Below are positions 1-10,586 of a DNA stretch of 64,000 bases, piece by piece; positions within the stretch are counted from its first letter, which is position 1, and the number at the start of each line of letters is the position of its first letter. The notes beneath the pieces are model-generated. The model was given only the letters and a program-made list of their open reading frames with translations. It had not been told where the DNA came from and made no database searches. Origin of the DNA: Filosporella fistucella (lineage: Eukaryota; Ascomycota; Leotiomycetes; Helotiales); the NCBI GenBank assembly GCA_030077755.1, contig JAQJZZ010000014.1, positions 62,001-126,000 on the forward strand, written 5' to 3'. A program made the position numbers and the translations under genes.

Positions 1-205
1 TCAATTTGCTGATCCTTTGTAGTGGAATAGCGGCGTTCGTCAAGATTTATAAAGGCCAAGGTGACGGACGGACTATGCCAATGTAGACAGCTTTTGGTTC
101 TTTGTGAACACCGATCTGGAAGGAATCGACTTCGATCCTCAGTGCTTACGATTCATCACAATGGGGTGGCTCAGTCTTGGTTTATCCTTCGCCGAGTCAA
201 TTTAG
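1..205 (+). pseudogene. Partial 3' end of a probable membrane-protein gene, possibly frameshifted
   Basis: The gene is cut by the window edge. One frame reads a hydrophobic helix-like stretch (LLILCSGIAAFVKIYKGQGD, from about position 3). A second frame reads on from about 84 as DYANVDSFWFF and stays open to a TAG at 203-205. Both look coding, but they are out of phase, and no AG acceptor falls where a splice could join them. The junction holds a short GGAC tandem repeat (about 77-87), and losing 8 bases of it would align the frames. A hydrophobic helix followed by an acidic/aromatic loop is reminiscent of fungal rhodopsin-domain (Pth11/SAT4-type) membrane proteins. That is a guess, since so little is visible. 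It could also be a real final exon with a splice I have missed. Confidence 0.3.
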
Positions 206-561
206 ATGAAGAATCTCACCGACTCGACCTTTTTCAACCCAGAACGTGTCCATCTACTGTTGTATGAATACTTCACCTTCACGCCATCTTCTTTTGTATC
301 GGATTGGGCTGGATGATTTGGGTTGCTATGAGGCGTTGCGTCTTGACGCTCTTGGAAGCGGTCATGAGGGGCGTTCGGCAGGGCATGGGTTTTTCATTGG
401 CGGAGCCGATGTTCACTCCGTGTATACTGTTGACTGTCTTTTGGAAATCAGAATGGTCAACAACAAGCATAAAGGATAAGCTCTCGAGCACATAAGAATA
501 ATGTATTGGATATTGCTGGCCTTTGGCCTCAGCCTCCTTGTTTCTCTTCCATCCCTCACCT
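206..561. other. Intergenic, 3' side of the M20 gene
   Basis: Only short overlapping open frames on both strands, with no codon pattern or motif I recognise. It is presumably the 3' flank shared by the edge gene (+) and the M20 peptidase (-). Confidence 0.5.
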
Positions 562-1818
562 CTACATATTACCTCCAAGATACTCCCAAGCAGCCAAAGT
601 ATGTGTCTTCGCCACACTCAAAAACTCATCAACCGAGACCGATTCATCTCTGGCCGCCATCGACTCAGGACTTACACCAAAGACATACGCTGGAACTCCT
701 TTGTACCTCCAGAACTTACAATCCGTTGCACCCAGAGAAGGAATTGCAACTGGTTTGTTTCCAGTGACTGCCTCAGCATTTCTTGCCAAAATGTCTACCA
801 TCGAATGATCATGCCTACCGGAAGCAGCAGGATTACTAGCTGCTTTCTGGATGTCTACGCTGACTTCTGGGTGCTTTTCTAGGAGGCCGTATATTAACGC
901 CATCACCTCGTCTGCCTTCACGCCAATCGGCAATCTAATATCGGCTTCGAATGTGCAGTTATCAGGAATCATGTTGACTTTCAGGCCACCATGGATAGTT
1001 CCAATGTTCAAAGTAGTCTTGAGAGCGATATCAGCAGCTCCTTCACCCATCGCTTCATTAATCGCTTTCCTGACTTCTTCCTTCTTCAAATATTCCTGCA
1101 CGTCTTTGTTGATTGCAGGTACAATCTCCTCAACAGCTGCCAATTCCTCGATCACTTTCGCAGCAATCCTCGTTGCACTCTTCGATCGATGCAAATAGGC
1201 TCCATGAGCTCCTTCGGTCTGCACATGAAATGTCAATCTTAATGTTCCCTTCTCTGCAAAGCGGATAGTTCCAAGTCCCCCTGGCTCTGCATTGATCATG
1301 CAATCACCTCGCCACTTCTTGTCATCCAATAAGTATTTACTTCCCCATTTTCCACCTGTCTCTTCATCAGATACTGCACACAGTCCGACACTGCCTCTCA
1401 AGTATTGCCGATATCTATGCAGATAAGTGTAAGCAATCACACTAGCTGCCGTCCCTGCTTTCATATCTACTGTCCCTCGGCCATACAATCTCCCATCAAG
1501 GACTTCACCCGACCACGGATCTCTCGGCCAGTCTTTGCCATCTCCAACTGGGAATACATCAATATGGCCGTTCATGATCAGACGTGGACCGACCGGATCC
1601 CCACACGTCATGTCACTGACAACATTAGGCATGGAAGGTCGGGGCGAAATGATCTCCGAGTCGATGGAATAAGATTTGAGGAATGATACAATCACATCTG
1701 CAGCTTCAATTGTGTCTCCTGGTGGATTGGGAGATGGTGTTTGAACAAATGACTGTAAGAAAGATATATGAGCATTGGCTTCTGCTTCAATTATTTTGAG
1801 CAGGGATTGGGAATTCAT
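562..1818 (-). CDS. M20-family metallopeptidase/deacylase (ArgE/DapE/ACY1-like)
   Basis: Single-exon gene of 418 residues from the chosen start. Metal-site motifs in order: NGHIDVFP (His85, Asp87), GTVDMK (bridging Asp118), SDEETGG (Glu152/153, general base region) and NAEPGG (Glu178). These are the hallmarks of the di-zinc M20 amidohydrolases, which remove acyl or peptide groups from amino acids. An in-frame ATG 69 bases upstream (1887) would add a Cys-rich stretch unlike the family, so I use the ATG at 1818. The final metal-ligand His, usually just before Asp-Glu-x-Val, is not visible: the protein reads SMAARDESV. Acetylornithine deacetylase is the commonest label for fungal relatives, but the substrate cannot be read from sequence. 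There is no signal peptide, so it is probably cytosolic. It is divergent from the OXNAD1-like gene. Confidence 0.9.
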   Translation of the reverse strand: MNSQSLLKIIEAEANAHISFLQSFVQTPSPNPPGDTIEAADVIVSFLKSYSIDSEIISPRPSMPNVVSDMTCGDPVGPRLIMNGHIDVFPVGDGKDWPRDPWSGEVLDGRLYGRGTVDMKAGTAASVIAYTYLHRYRQYLRGSVGLCAVSDEETGGKWGSKYLLDDKKWRGDCMINAEPGGLGTIRFAEKGTLRLTFHVQTEGAHGAYLHRSKSATRIAAKVIEELAAVEEIVPAINKDVQEYLKKEEVRKAINEAMGEGAADIALKTTLNIGTIHGGLKVNMIPDNCTFEADIRLPIGVKADEVMALIYGLLEKHPEVSVDIQKAASNPAASGRHDHSMVDILARNAEAVTGNKPVAIPSLGATDCKFWRYKGVPAYVFGVSPESMAARDESVSVDEFLSVAKTHTLAAWEYLGGNM

Positions 1819-2866
1819 TTCAATGGTTGTGAAGGTTTCGACTAGTCGGCAGAGACAATAGTCAAGTACAGAGCTCAAGCAATTCATATGTTCTTCCCGT
1901 GCTAATATACTCTCATCTTGGAACCAAGTTTTTGCACAGGGAAGAAGGTGACTGCGGCGAGGCCAAAGCAGTTGGTAACATGCAGGTAATCAAAGGGCAA
2001 ACCCATTCCGTATGATTCTCCCATACTAATAACCTTTTTCTCCTTGATGCCATATCCTCAGAGTGGGATGAACGCGTTGATCCATTACGGCGAGACAAAT
2101 GCGGTTGGTGCCATCTTTTTTTGACAAGGATCACTGGTATGTCAATGGCAGTTACTGTGAGCATTGCTAGGCTCAAATTGTCGCTGTCTATTCTCGTAGA
2201 GAGCTTTCTAATACGGGTATTCAATTAAATTCCTCCTCTCACTGCCTGGCGATGGCTTCAGCCTGATGTTGTTGAATAGATTCCGTGGCTGTCTCCTTTT
2301 CAGTCCATCACCAAACACTGCTTCAAAGTTTGAATATCGAAGTGACGTAATTTCTCAAGGCTATTTCTCGACACACGACTATCAATTCACATGGCAGCTA
2401 TCATGCATCAACTAGGCGGCTCCAGTAACATCACTACTTCAATGCTCAGTGACTAGTAATCTACTATGTCCCTCTGAATGTTGTTTCTATTCTCACTCAC
2501 TTCCCGGATCAAGAAAGGGGGCGGGGTAATCTGAAAATCGAGCAAGCGAAAGCAGTGATCTGTGGTTTGGATGCCGCTGTAGCGAGGCGGCGTAACCAGT
2601 TTTCAGCATCTTATTGCTTGTAACTCAGGGAATAGCGCACTACATCCAAGGCCTCGCACGCTGACTTTTGGTTTGATCTAGCGCTCCCCAAAATACGATA
2701 AACCTCGGGTTCTGAAACCACATCCCATCCTCAAATATACTTTCTTCATTTCTATCTGCACTACACAATTCACGCGGCTCATAACCATCCACAATCCATG
2801 TCCATTCTATTTAAATTCTACCGCCTTCCTTTTCATCTGCCCATCCATCTAACACAGCTCCGCAGC
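1819..2866. promoter_or_regulatory. Divergent intergenic region between M20 and OXNAD1-like genes
   Basis: About 1 kb holding the promoters of both flanking genes. Pyrimidine-rich sequence with TTTAAATT lies just upstream of the OXNAD1-like start. An open frame at 1913-2224 (-) has no protein-like character. I see no defined operator. Confidence 0.4.
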
Positions 2867-3789
2867 ATGGCAACAGTCAAGGCTTCATTATCTCACACAG
2901 AGCGGACATCCACAGAGCCACGTGATCCTGTAATGTCCCTTCAATGTAGACATTCAAGCCGTATCTAACATGCTGCCAGTCTTTGCACCCCGTCATACTG
3001 ACCAAGATCTCACGGGTCAATTCGTCTATCAGGCTTTACCAGCTTACGCCTGTGCATCAGCCCGTCACAGTAATGGAACACTCTAGGGACCTAGGCTAGT
3101 GCTAATTGATACAGTTTCTGCCAGGACAATGGCTAGATGTGTACGTGCCCAGCATACCCAAAGCAGGAGGCTTCACAATCACATCGTCGCCTTCAAAGCC
3201 ATATCTCGAGCTAGCTGTTCAGCAATCTCCAAGCAACCCTCCAGCAGCATGGTTGTGGCAGGAAGAACAGGGGATTCTTGGGAAAGAGCTACAGGTTAGA
3301 GTGGGAGGAAGTTTCGTGTGGCCACCACCAGCAGCCGGTGAGGCTTTGAACAGGGCTGTCTTCGTGGCTGGTGGAGTGGGAATCAACCCACTCATGAGTA
3401 TGGTATCCCGCATCGAGGAGGAGAAGAGGGAGAGAGGGAGGCTTGGATATGAGGTTGAGTTTCTCTATGCAAGTAAGAGGGTGAGAGGAGCAGGGAATGT
3501 TTTATTCTTAGACAGGCTACAGGATATTTTCAGAATATTGGGAGAGGAAGGAAATCTGAAGATATTTCTGACTGGCGACAAGATGGATGGTGACCAGGAG
3601 TACAAAATCGAGGCAGATAGGCGTATCAACGATAGTGATCTTATCAGGGCGCTGGGACCAACGGATCAAAGAAGCGGAACCGTGTGCTATGTATGTGGAG
3701 TTCCTGGCATGACAGATGAATTTGTTGCAAAAGCGCAGGGTGCGGAAGGAATGCAGACCAAAAACGTACTGTCTGAAAAGTGGTGGTAG
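2867..3789 (+). CDS. OXNAD1: OXNAD1-like FAD/NAD(P)-binding oxidoreductase
   Basis: Three exons: 2867-2929, 2980-3069 and 3115-3789 (275 residues). Introns are 50 and 45 bp, GT-AG, with ctaac/ctaat branch sites, all in phase 0. The protein has a ferredoxin-reductase fold: an N-terminal beta-barrel with FLPGQWLDVY, then GGFTITSSP for flavin binding, the nucleotide-binding loop VFVAGGVGINPLMSM, and the C-terminal YVCGVPGMTDEF typical of the NAD half. This order and these exact motifs match OXNAD1 (oxidoreductase NAD-binding domain-containing protein 1), often mitochondrial. No strong presequence is obvious in the short N-terminus (MATVKASLSHTERTS). The electron partner is unknown. The domain assignment is firm; the physiological role is inference. 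Confidence 0.9.
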
Positions 3790-4157
3790 GCAATATATTG
3801 ATGTTCTGTTCGAGGGAGAGCTTCAGTCGAACGAAATAACCAGGCAGATGTACCAGGATACTCAACCTTTCCGGGACAATCTGGCGCCGGAATCGAGTTT
3901 GAGGATAACTTCCTTTCGGGGCACGAGCCAAAATAAAGCCCACTGCAATCGCATTCCATTTTCGTTCAACAAAAGGCGCCGAGCGATTGATAGAAAATCT
4001 GCTATTCGGTGTTAACAAGGCTCGACTATGATTCGAAAATGGCGAGTCTATTGCTGGCAGTGCAAAGATGTCACCAGAATATCACATGGGCACGAGGAGA
4101 AGATGTCATTCTACATTGTAAATTTGTCGCTAATGCTATCAAGATTTGTGCATGATA
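3790..4157. other. Convergent 3' intergenic region
   Basis: Lies between the 3' ends of the OXNAD1-like gene (+) and AP-1 gamma (-). Open frames here run antisense to, or overlap, the 3' flank and carry no motif. No terminator beyond ordinary fungal 3' sequence is recognisable. Confidence 0.5.
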
Positions 4158-6849
4158 CTACCTTGGTTCGGACCAATCCACTTGATCTGTGATAGTCCCT
4201 GCTGAAGGGTGCGCATATGAAACCTTCAGCCTTAGTCGAAGTGGAGGCTGTGTAAAGTCAGTGGTGTACAGAATCTAAATGGCGTTGGACTCACCCCTTT
4301 GCTACCTGTAATTCTCATTGTCTGGGTGGCTTCTGAACCCGGTCCTAATTCTGAGTTTGACATGGCATTCAATTGCAACTTTTGGGTTTTTGGAACGGCA
4401 GCTTGAAGAGCCACAGTCGAAATTGGTTGGTGCATAGATGTGTTTCGGAATCTGGCCATGACTTGAACTGTACCCTCTGCGTTCCGTTGTAGTTGTAAAG
4501 TGATATTGAGATCATTCTTATCATAGCACGGATGTGTAGGAATGCTAGATGGCGGAGGTTGCGGAGGTGGTGATGAAACTCCAGAAAACAGATCATTCGA
4601 TGGCGTAGGGGCACCGGCTGGAGGTTGTGAAGGACCAGTAGAGTCAAAAAGATCCATGATAGAGCTCACATTCGATTGCTGTGGCGGTGGAGAAGTTGCC
4701 CCTGTGGATGAACTTCCACCGAGAATATCTGCCAACAAATCGGCATTGTTCTGAGATCCGTTACCAAGTTCTGGGCCGCCTGCTGGTCCATCTCCCATAA
4801 GATCAAACAGCAGATCCTGCTCTGCAGGTTTGACAACCTTTGATTTCCGATTCGAGGCTTTGGCAGGCTTCTTAGCTGCTTCACCAAGAACTCTGGATTC
4901 CTCTTTGATCTGTGGGGGTGGCATCTTTTCGAGAACTCCGCGCCTAATCGCATCATAACCAAATAGATTGCCATACTCGACAGCTCGCTGTTGCACCTCA
5001 ACATCGAGACTTGCAGAATGACTTTGCAAGATGCGTCTGACTCGATCGACTTGAGCAGGATCCGTAAATCGTGTAGTAAGCTTCATCAACGCAGTGACAA
5101 TATATTCGGTGGCAATCTGAGTAGCATAGCTGCTGTTGAGAATAGTTGAAAAGAGATCGACAACCTCGTTCTCTTTCACCTCTTGCACAAGTTCCTCTTC
5201 CTCGTATTGTCCACCTCGCAAAAGGGCATCACCATATTCTCCTATACACCATGCACCAGCTAACGTCAGACTCTCTTGAGTGATATCTTTCTTCAAGCCA
5301 GCATAGAGTTTTTGAACTGCATATGTCTGCAGCTCAGGTGTTGTAGCAATGAGTCGGATGAAAGATGACAAAATCTGCTCCTTGACATAATTTCCAGCTA
5401 AAGACAGAACTCTCAACATCGTGTCGATATGCCACCTCTTGTTTGGGGAGAATCTGTCTGCTGCAACTCCAATTTGACTGGTCATAATAGGTTTGAACTC
5501 ATTGTCTGCAACCTCCAAGAATGCTAGCAATTCTCGAATCAAAAGTCGAACATTGCTCTCATTGATAAGAGTGAAACTCAAATCAAGTGCTCGTCTCCTA
5601 ATACTAATATCCGGGTCTCGTAAACATTCAAGAATTGTGTTTCGATGTCTCTGCACTGCATTTGGCTCAACAGCCACAACTTTGATGAGTGTATTCAATG
5701 CGACGTAGCGGATATTGTTGTCTCGATTTGACAGAAACTTGCCCAGGATGTTGACACCCAGAACCCTCAGACCAGAATCCGCTTCAATATCGAGGATCGT
5801 GAGAACGGCTTCGTAAAGGATCGAGTTTCCAACATTCTTTGACGAATCGGTATTTGTTGCGACTTGCGCAAGGATGTCGTTTATCTGCTCGCTGGTCTGT
5901 GCATCTCCGCGACCTAGGACCCTCAATAGGCGTAGAATTTTGACTTGGAGGAAGGGATCTGTGATTCCGGTAACATCGTGTTCAGGTGCATATCCCGAAC
6001 TTGACAATGCCTTCAGTGTCCGCACTAGACCTCCGCTGAACGGTCTGAACTTCTCCACAATACCCTCTTCACCCCCTTCAGCCTCATCGGCCTCGCATAA
6101 GCTAGTAACTAAAGTCAAGCCGCAGAGCAATACGCCATGGTTCCGGTCTGATAGCAGTGTCGCCGCCTTTTCCAGGAAATGTTCTTGTAAATCTGGAACT
6201 TTTCTGCATATTCGCATAGCACAAATTGCAGCTTTCCTACGGATATATGGGTTCGCAGTCGAGAGGAGAGTTTCGATTTCAGGGAAAAGATCTCTGGACA
6301 TTTCTACAGAAGCAATGTTTCCGAGAGTACATAATGCTAGGCCCACAATGTATTGATTCGAGTGGTTCAGATCACTATTCCGTTAGCAACGAAAGGATTA
6401 AAACTTCGGCAGCATACTTCTTCAGAGAATTGGTAACTAGTGTCAAGACTTCCTGATTCTCGTCAAGCAATAACATTGTACCTAGGTATCCCAATCGCTT
6501 GTCTGCAAATCGAGGGGAGGCAAGTAGTTTGAGACATTCTATCTGTCCAAAATGTGTTCGCTCGCCGAGTGTGAATAGATAGAGTAGTTTTGCAACGTTG
6601 TTCCGCCTGTATGTGAAATTAGTAGAGGTTACAGAAAGGCAGACTCCAAAGACTGAATTGTAACTAACCTGACATTGGAGTCGCCGCTCTCTTCTCTGAA
6701 GCTTGCTCTGATTGCAGCACTTTCTTTCTGCACAACCGCACGCTCATCTGCAATTGTCTTGGAAGCTCGTACATTGCGAATAAATTGCTTCACTTCCCAA
6801 AAGTCAGCTTGGAAGGCACAGAGGGGTAGTGCGATTTACAAGAGCTCAT
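4158..6849 (-). CDS. APL4: AP-1 clathrin adaptor complex subunit gamma (gamma-adaptin)
   Basis: Five coding exons: 6849-6840, 6792-6669, 6606-6418, 6374-4295 and 4247-4158, giving 830 residues. The first exon has only 10 bases and splices to restore [13 protein letters not shown], the invariant adaptin start. The trunk (about residues 1-580) is armadillo/HEAT-like, with [12 protein letters not shown] and [21 protein letters not shown] Pro/Ser/Gly-rich hinge carries clathrin-box-like LLFDL and IMDLFD. The C-terminal ear ends in [12 protein letters not shown]...[10 protein letters not shown]-1 packs cargo at the trans-Golgi and endosomes with beta, mu and sigma partners. Length and all blocks are as expected for fungal gamma. 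Introns are 43-62 bp. Confidence 0.96.
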
Positions 6850-8675
6850 GGTGGCGGTTCAGGGCCCCGCAATGGGCCGAAATTTCGGTACCTTTCAGAT
6901 CAAGATGATGAGATTCAGGGTAACAGGTGGGAGCGGTTTGCGATGTGTCATTTGCAGTGTGAGTGTTTGTTCTGAACTGTGTCGTTTCTTCAGGGTGGAA
7001 GGCCTGTTCCAGTTGATGCCACTAAAATATTGGAGCCTTGTATGCGGGGCCTTAAGTAAGGCATTAAATCTATCAGTGTTGGCGGTGTGAGTGGAGAGCA
7101 GCCCTGAGGAGATGCAAGAAACCAAGCTTCATTCTGCCTTGAGAGAAGTTGGACTATTCTGTAGCTTTCTAGCTTTGGATCTCAGGAGGGTTTTATATTT
7201 TTCAGGTTCAAAGTTGCCCTGTGCTTGTTCTACCCTTTCTATCTACCTATCCTGAGGTTGAGACCCGATTTCGCCCATTCCAGCAGAAGGAAAGTCTCTT
7301 GTCCCATAAAATCATATACTTCCTGCAGGTCATATTTGCACAAATCAGCGAAACCACAACGGCGCTTGCTAGCTGTCAACCTTTATCAATATCTCTGTGC
7401 AGGCTCTCTTTCTCTATTATTCCTCATTTTGACCTCTACTATCTCCTTACAGCGGAAATCCAGACCAATCCGCACTGTTTTCTTTGGACCTTTCTTCAAG
7501 AATAAGATATGGAAAGACTCGAAGCTCCGGTCTTGTTTCAATTGTTCTTCCATGCTCAGTATTAGAATAACTTGTCGCACCCACGCGTCCATTGCACATG
7601 ATACGCAGCGTACTCATCTCAGAAATTGAGATAATGCGTCTAGTGGCCATGTGCGTGTGGTCCGTCGCAATCTTCATCCCGTTTCCCCCAATCTTCACGC
7701 TCGTTGATTGTCACCTCATCCCACACACTTTGTAATCTCGCTGGTCCTTCCAAAAATGTTCCAAAGCTCTAGAGACGTCTCGAATATTGTGTGAGCAGAC
7801 CCTTGTCCTCACTTCGAAAACCATTGAGATGGTCTGAAGTCATTTTTCGACCACAACTACTTTGCGTCGTTCTGGATGCCGAGCCATAAAATCTACGCCC
7901 AATCCTTCCCTGGGCAGTATCGCCATCTCGATTATCTTGGATTCTGGAGCCCTCTAATGGCATTCTGTTATTTGTTCGTAGCTGACGACATCTGACCACC
8001 GAGAATGTTTGGTGAGACTTTGAAGCTTTGTGGGGTTTGTGGTGGCTGCCTGGAGAGCGGGTGGCCGTTGGATTTCTTTGCCAGATATCATGCTCGCAGA
8101 AGAGCTATTCATATGTATAGGGCTGTTTTTGTGGTAATGGCGGCTGGCTGACAATGTTCTCGAACGCAAGCCTCCGACCTTTTTCTTATTTAGCGGGTAG
8201 CTAAACCAGAACAAGAGCAAACCCGCATTGCCGCAATCCAATTATTCGTCGATGCAAGAACAATTTGCATGAGGTGGGACTCAAAAGTTTAAGATTCCAT
8301 ATCTCGGGATTATGCAATTTGACTTTTGCCACGGTCGGTAGTACTGTGACATTTCCAAAATTCATTGGTGGATGTCGGAATAGCCTCATCAAGCTCGAAG
8401 AACAGTTACGAAGTTTGATCGAGACCAGATGATGCTCTTTGATGCATCCATCGTGCCGTAACATATCCATCTCAGCCGTGAAGATGCACAGCGGAGAGAC
8501 GAGAACCATCTCCTTATCATAATAGAGTTCAACTAAGAAAGGTTAACAGAGCTGGAAAAAATTGCAGCTTCTTTTCATTGTCTCAATGTGTTATAATAGC
8601 TGCTCCCCCGACCCAAATACCGCATCATTCCAACAGCCCCTATAATATTAAAAAGAATTGTCTCTTGAAATCATC
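6850..8675. other. Intergenic, no convincing gene
   Basis: Holds the AP-1 gamma promoter side and about 1.5 kb of undetermined sequence. A minus-strand ATG frame at about 7954-8112 (52 codons, starting MNSSSASMISGKEIQRPP) has protein-like composition but no partner exon I could join. Frames at 7447-7698 and 7769-7999 (-) look random. A C/T-rich stretch at 7200-7500 is non-coding in character. Confidence 0.4.
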
Positions 8676-9343
8676 ATGGGAGTAGAATCCGAAGCAGCCG
8701 CACTCAAAGGCTATGGCATGGAGGGGTTCTTCATCACAGGCTGGGGCTATACCGAAGACACCAAGGAGACTCGAAAGTCAACAATCGACCTTGATTTTTG
8801 TGTAACTTTCGGTCAAGTTAGCTGGGATAGTGCGGGTCATTATCTGAAGGCTTTAGAAGCCCCGGAAGATCTTTCCAACCCAAAATCTGACTACATGTCG
8901 TCCAGGAAATTCTCGAAACAGATCACTGAATCGGCTCAATCATACCTGCAGTTAAATGGTAAGAACATCCATGCCCATAAAGTTGTGTATCGCCCGATTC
9001 TTGATGACCTAGAATACGATTCTTATCTCAACGTAAACGATTACGTTCGACGCAGCAAGGATGGACGTCTTGAGTGACAGCATCCGTAAGTTCAAACAGC
9101 TGCTGTTCCATACAATATTGACCAACTATCAGTGCCTTCCATTCTGATCTCCCTGGTTGGGCCAAAACGGCTCTTGATATTGTGACTGCCGCTCATGCAC
9201 AGCACGATCCGCCTGGCGCCATAATCGAGCAGGCGATGCATTCGCTCTCCGAGAACATTTCTGGTCATGCAGACCAAGACATGAAGGAGTGGATGAAGAA
9301 CACTTATATCGATAACGGGAGATTGATTCGTCGTGGAACTTGA
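8676..9343 (+). pseudogene. Unknown two-exon gene interrupted by an in-frame TGA
   Basis: Exon 1 starts at ATG 8676 (MGVESEAAALKGYGMEGFF) and meets a TGA at 9075-9077 after 133 codons. The frame continues to a good donor (CATCC|gtaagt, 9086). A 47-bp intron (9086-9132, ending ctatcag) then joins in exact phase to 9133-9343, a clearly protein-like stretch (GWAKTALDIVTAAHAQHDPP...NGRLIRRGT). Without the stop the two exons sum to 207 codons. No family is recognised; composition is soluble and acidic. Three readings are possible: a 133-residue protein with a dead tail, a recently disabled gene, or readthrough. A 48-base GT-AG segment (9033-9080) that contains the TGA could also be removed, but would leave a 5-base exon. 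Confidence 0.6.
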
Positions 9344-10586
9344 AGTGGTCTATCGTGGGAGAGGATCGTTATACGCTTGCTTTATGGTTTCCCAAGTTCT
9401 TGAATTGATTCCGAGGAACAATCTTTCAGAATCATTGCTTCAGCACTCGTATATGATATCTCAATGAACCTTATCGCTGAGCTAGATCCACTGCACATAA
9501 AACGAACTTGCAAATGTCCTTGCGTGCACATGTTGGTGATGCTACAAGCATCTCGCAGTGGCATTTGACCATGAACTGCATATATCTCGTCATCAGATGC
9601 TAAGCCTTGGCCTCTGCTGAACATGACTCTTTTACAACATCCTTTGAATGACAGGATGGCTTCGCCTTATTGAGTCGCTTTATTCTTCACATGTGTTTTG
9701 TTGGGGCGGAAGTCTACGAGTTGGCACTTTCTGCATCTGGAGATGAGAGTGGCGCTGGGAATATTAAGGTAAGACGTAGAATTTGGGATAATACCACACT
9801 CATCAAATTAGATGGTGTAAGGAAACTACTTTTATGCTACTTCTCAGCAGCTGCAATCTCCTGTAAGCAAAAATGACAGTGGGATCAGACGACTCAAAAT
9901 TGAAAAAGAAGAGCCAGATTCGGAAAAAAGAGTGCACAAGAGTGCAGCACCGATAGCATAGATGTTCCCCAGCTTTGGGAGAAGCAAAACTGAGTCAAAC
10001 TCCTTCGCAATCTCACACACCACTGGATGTATCTTGGAATGAAAAGAGTACTTTGCTTGTAACTAACCATTATGTTAAAATGCGTTAAAAATTACCACAA
10101 GAGGGAGCCGCGGAGGTTTTCAGCTATTTTGAAACGCTTTCGACGTCGTTGAAGGAGAATAAACTGGGGAGGGAAGCATTCAAGGCGGCTTGTCGTTGCA
10201 TGCCAAGCTTCCCATGGTGGCTTGTCGCGTCAGCGCCACGCTACAGTATGGCGTCCCGAAATCGAGAACAGAATCACCATTTTTATAGGCTTGAAAGCAT
10301 GGCACTGCCTGCAAATACCGGTCATCCAGTTCCTTTTCATACTCTCCTCCCACTCCTTCTCTCGTCGGCCACTTTCTACACAGGCTAGAATCTCAATCGC
10401 CATCATATTCCGTAGAATGCGACGTCACTGAACAGTGACATTTCCAATTGTAAGCCCGAGTCAGTCCGAGTTCCAGGTTCGGAGCATTTTCTTACAAGCT
10501 CCCAAACAGTCGATTATTATCTTGCTGTTCAACCCAGGTTTGCACAAAATTCGGTGAAGACAAACAGTCCAATACAATCTTACAAT
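9344..10586. other. Intergenic, promoter side of the sterol acyltransferase
   Basis: Contains an 80-codon ATG frame on the minus strand (9382-9624) and short plus frames (9670-9876, 10149-10431), none with motifs or splice partners. The 10440-10586 part is a typical pyrimidine-rich leader. Confidence 0.45.

Noticed and set aside
3644..4018. Minus ORFs over the OXNAD1-like 3' end
   Set aside because: Antisense shadows of a well-supported exon.
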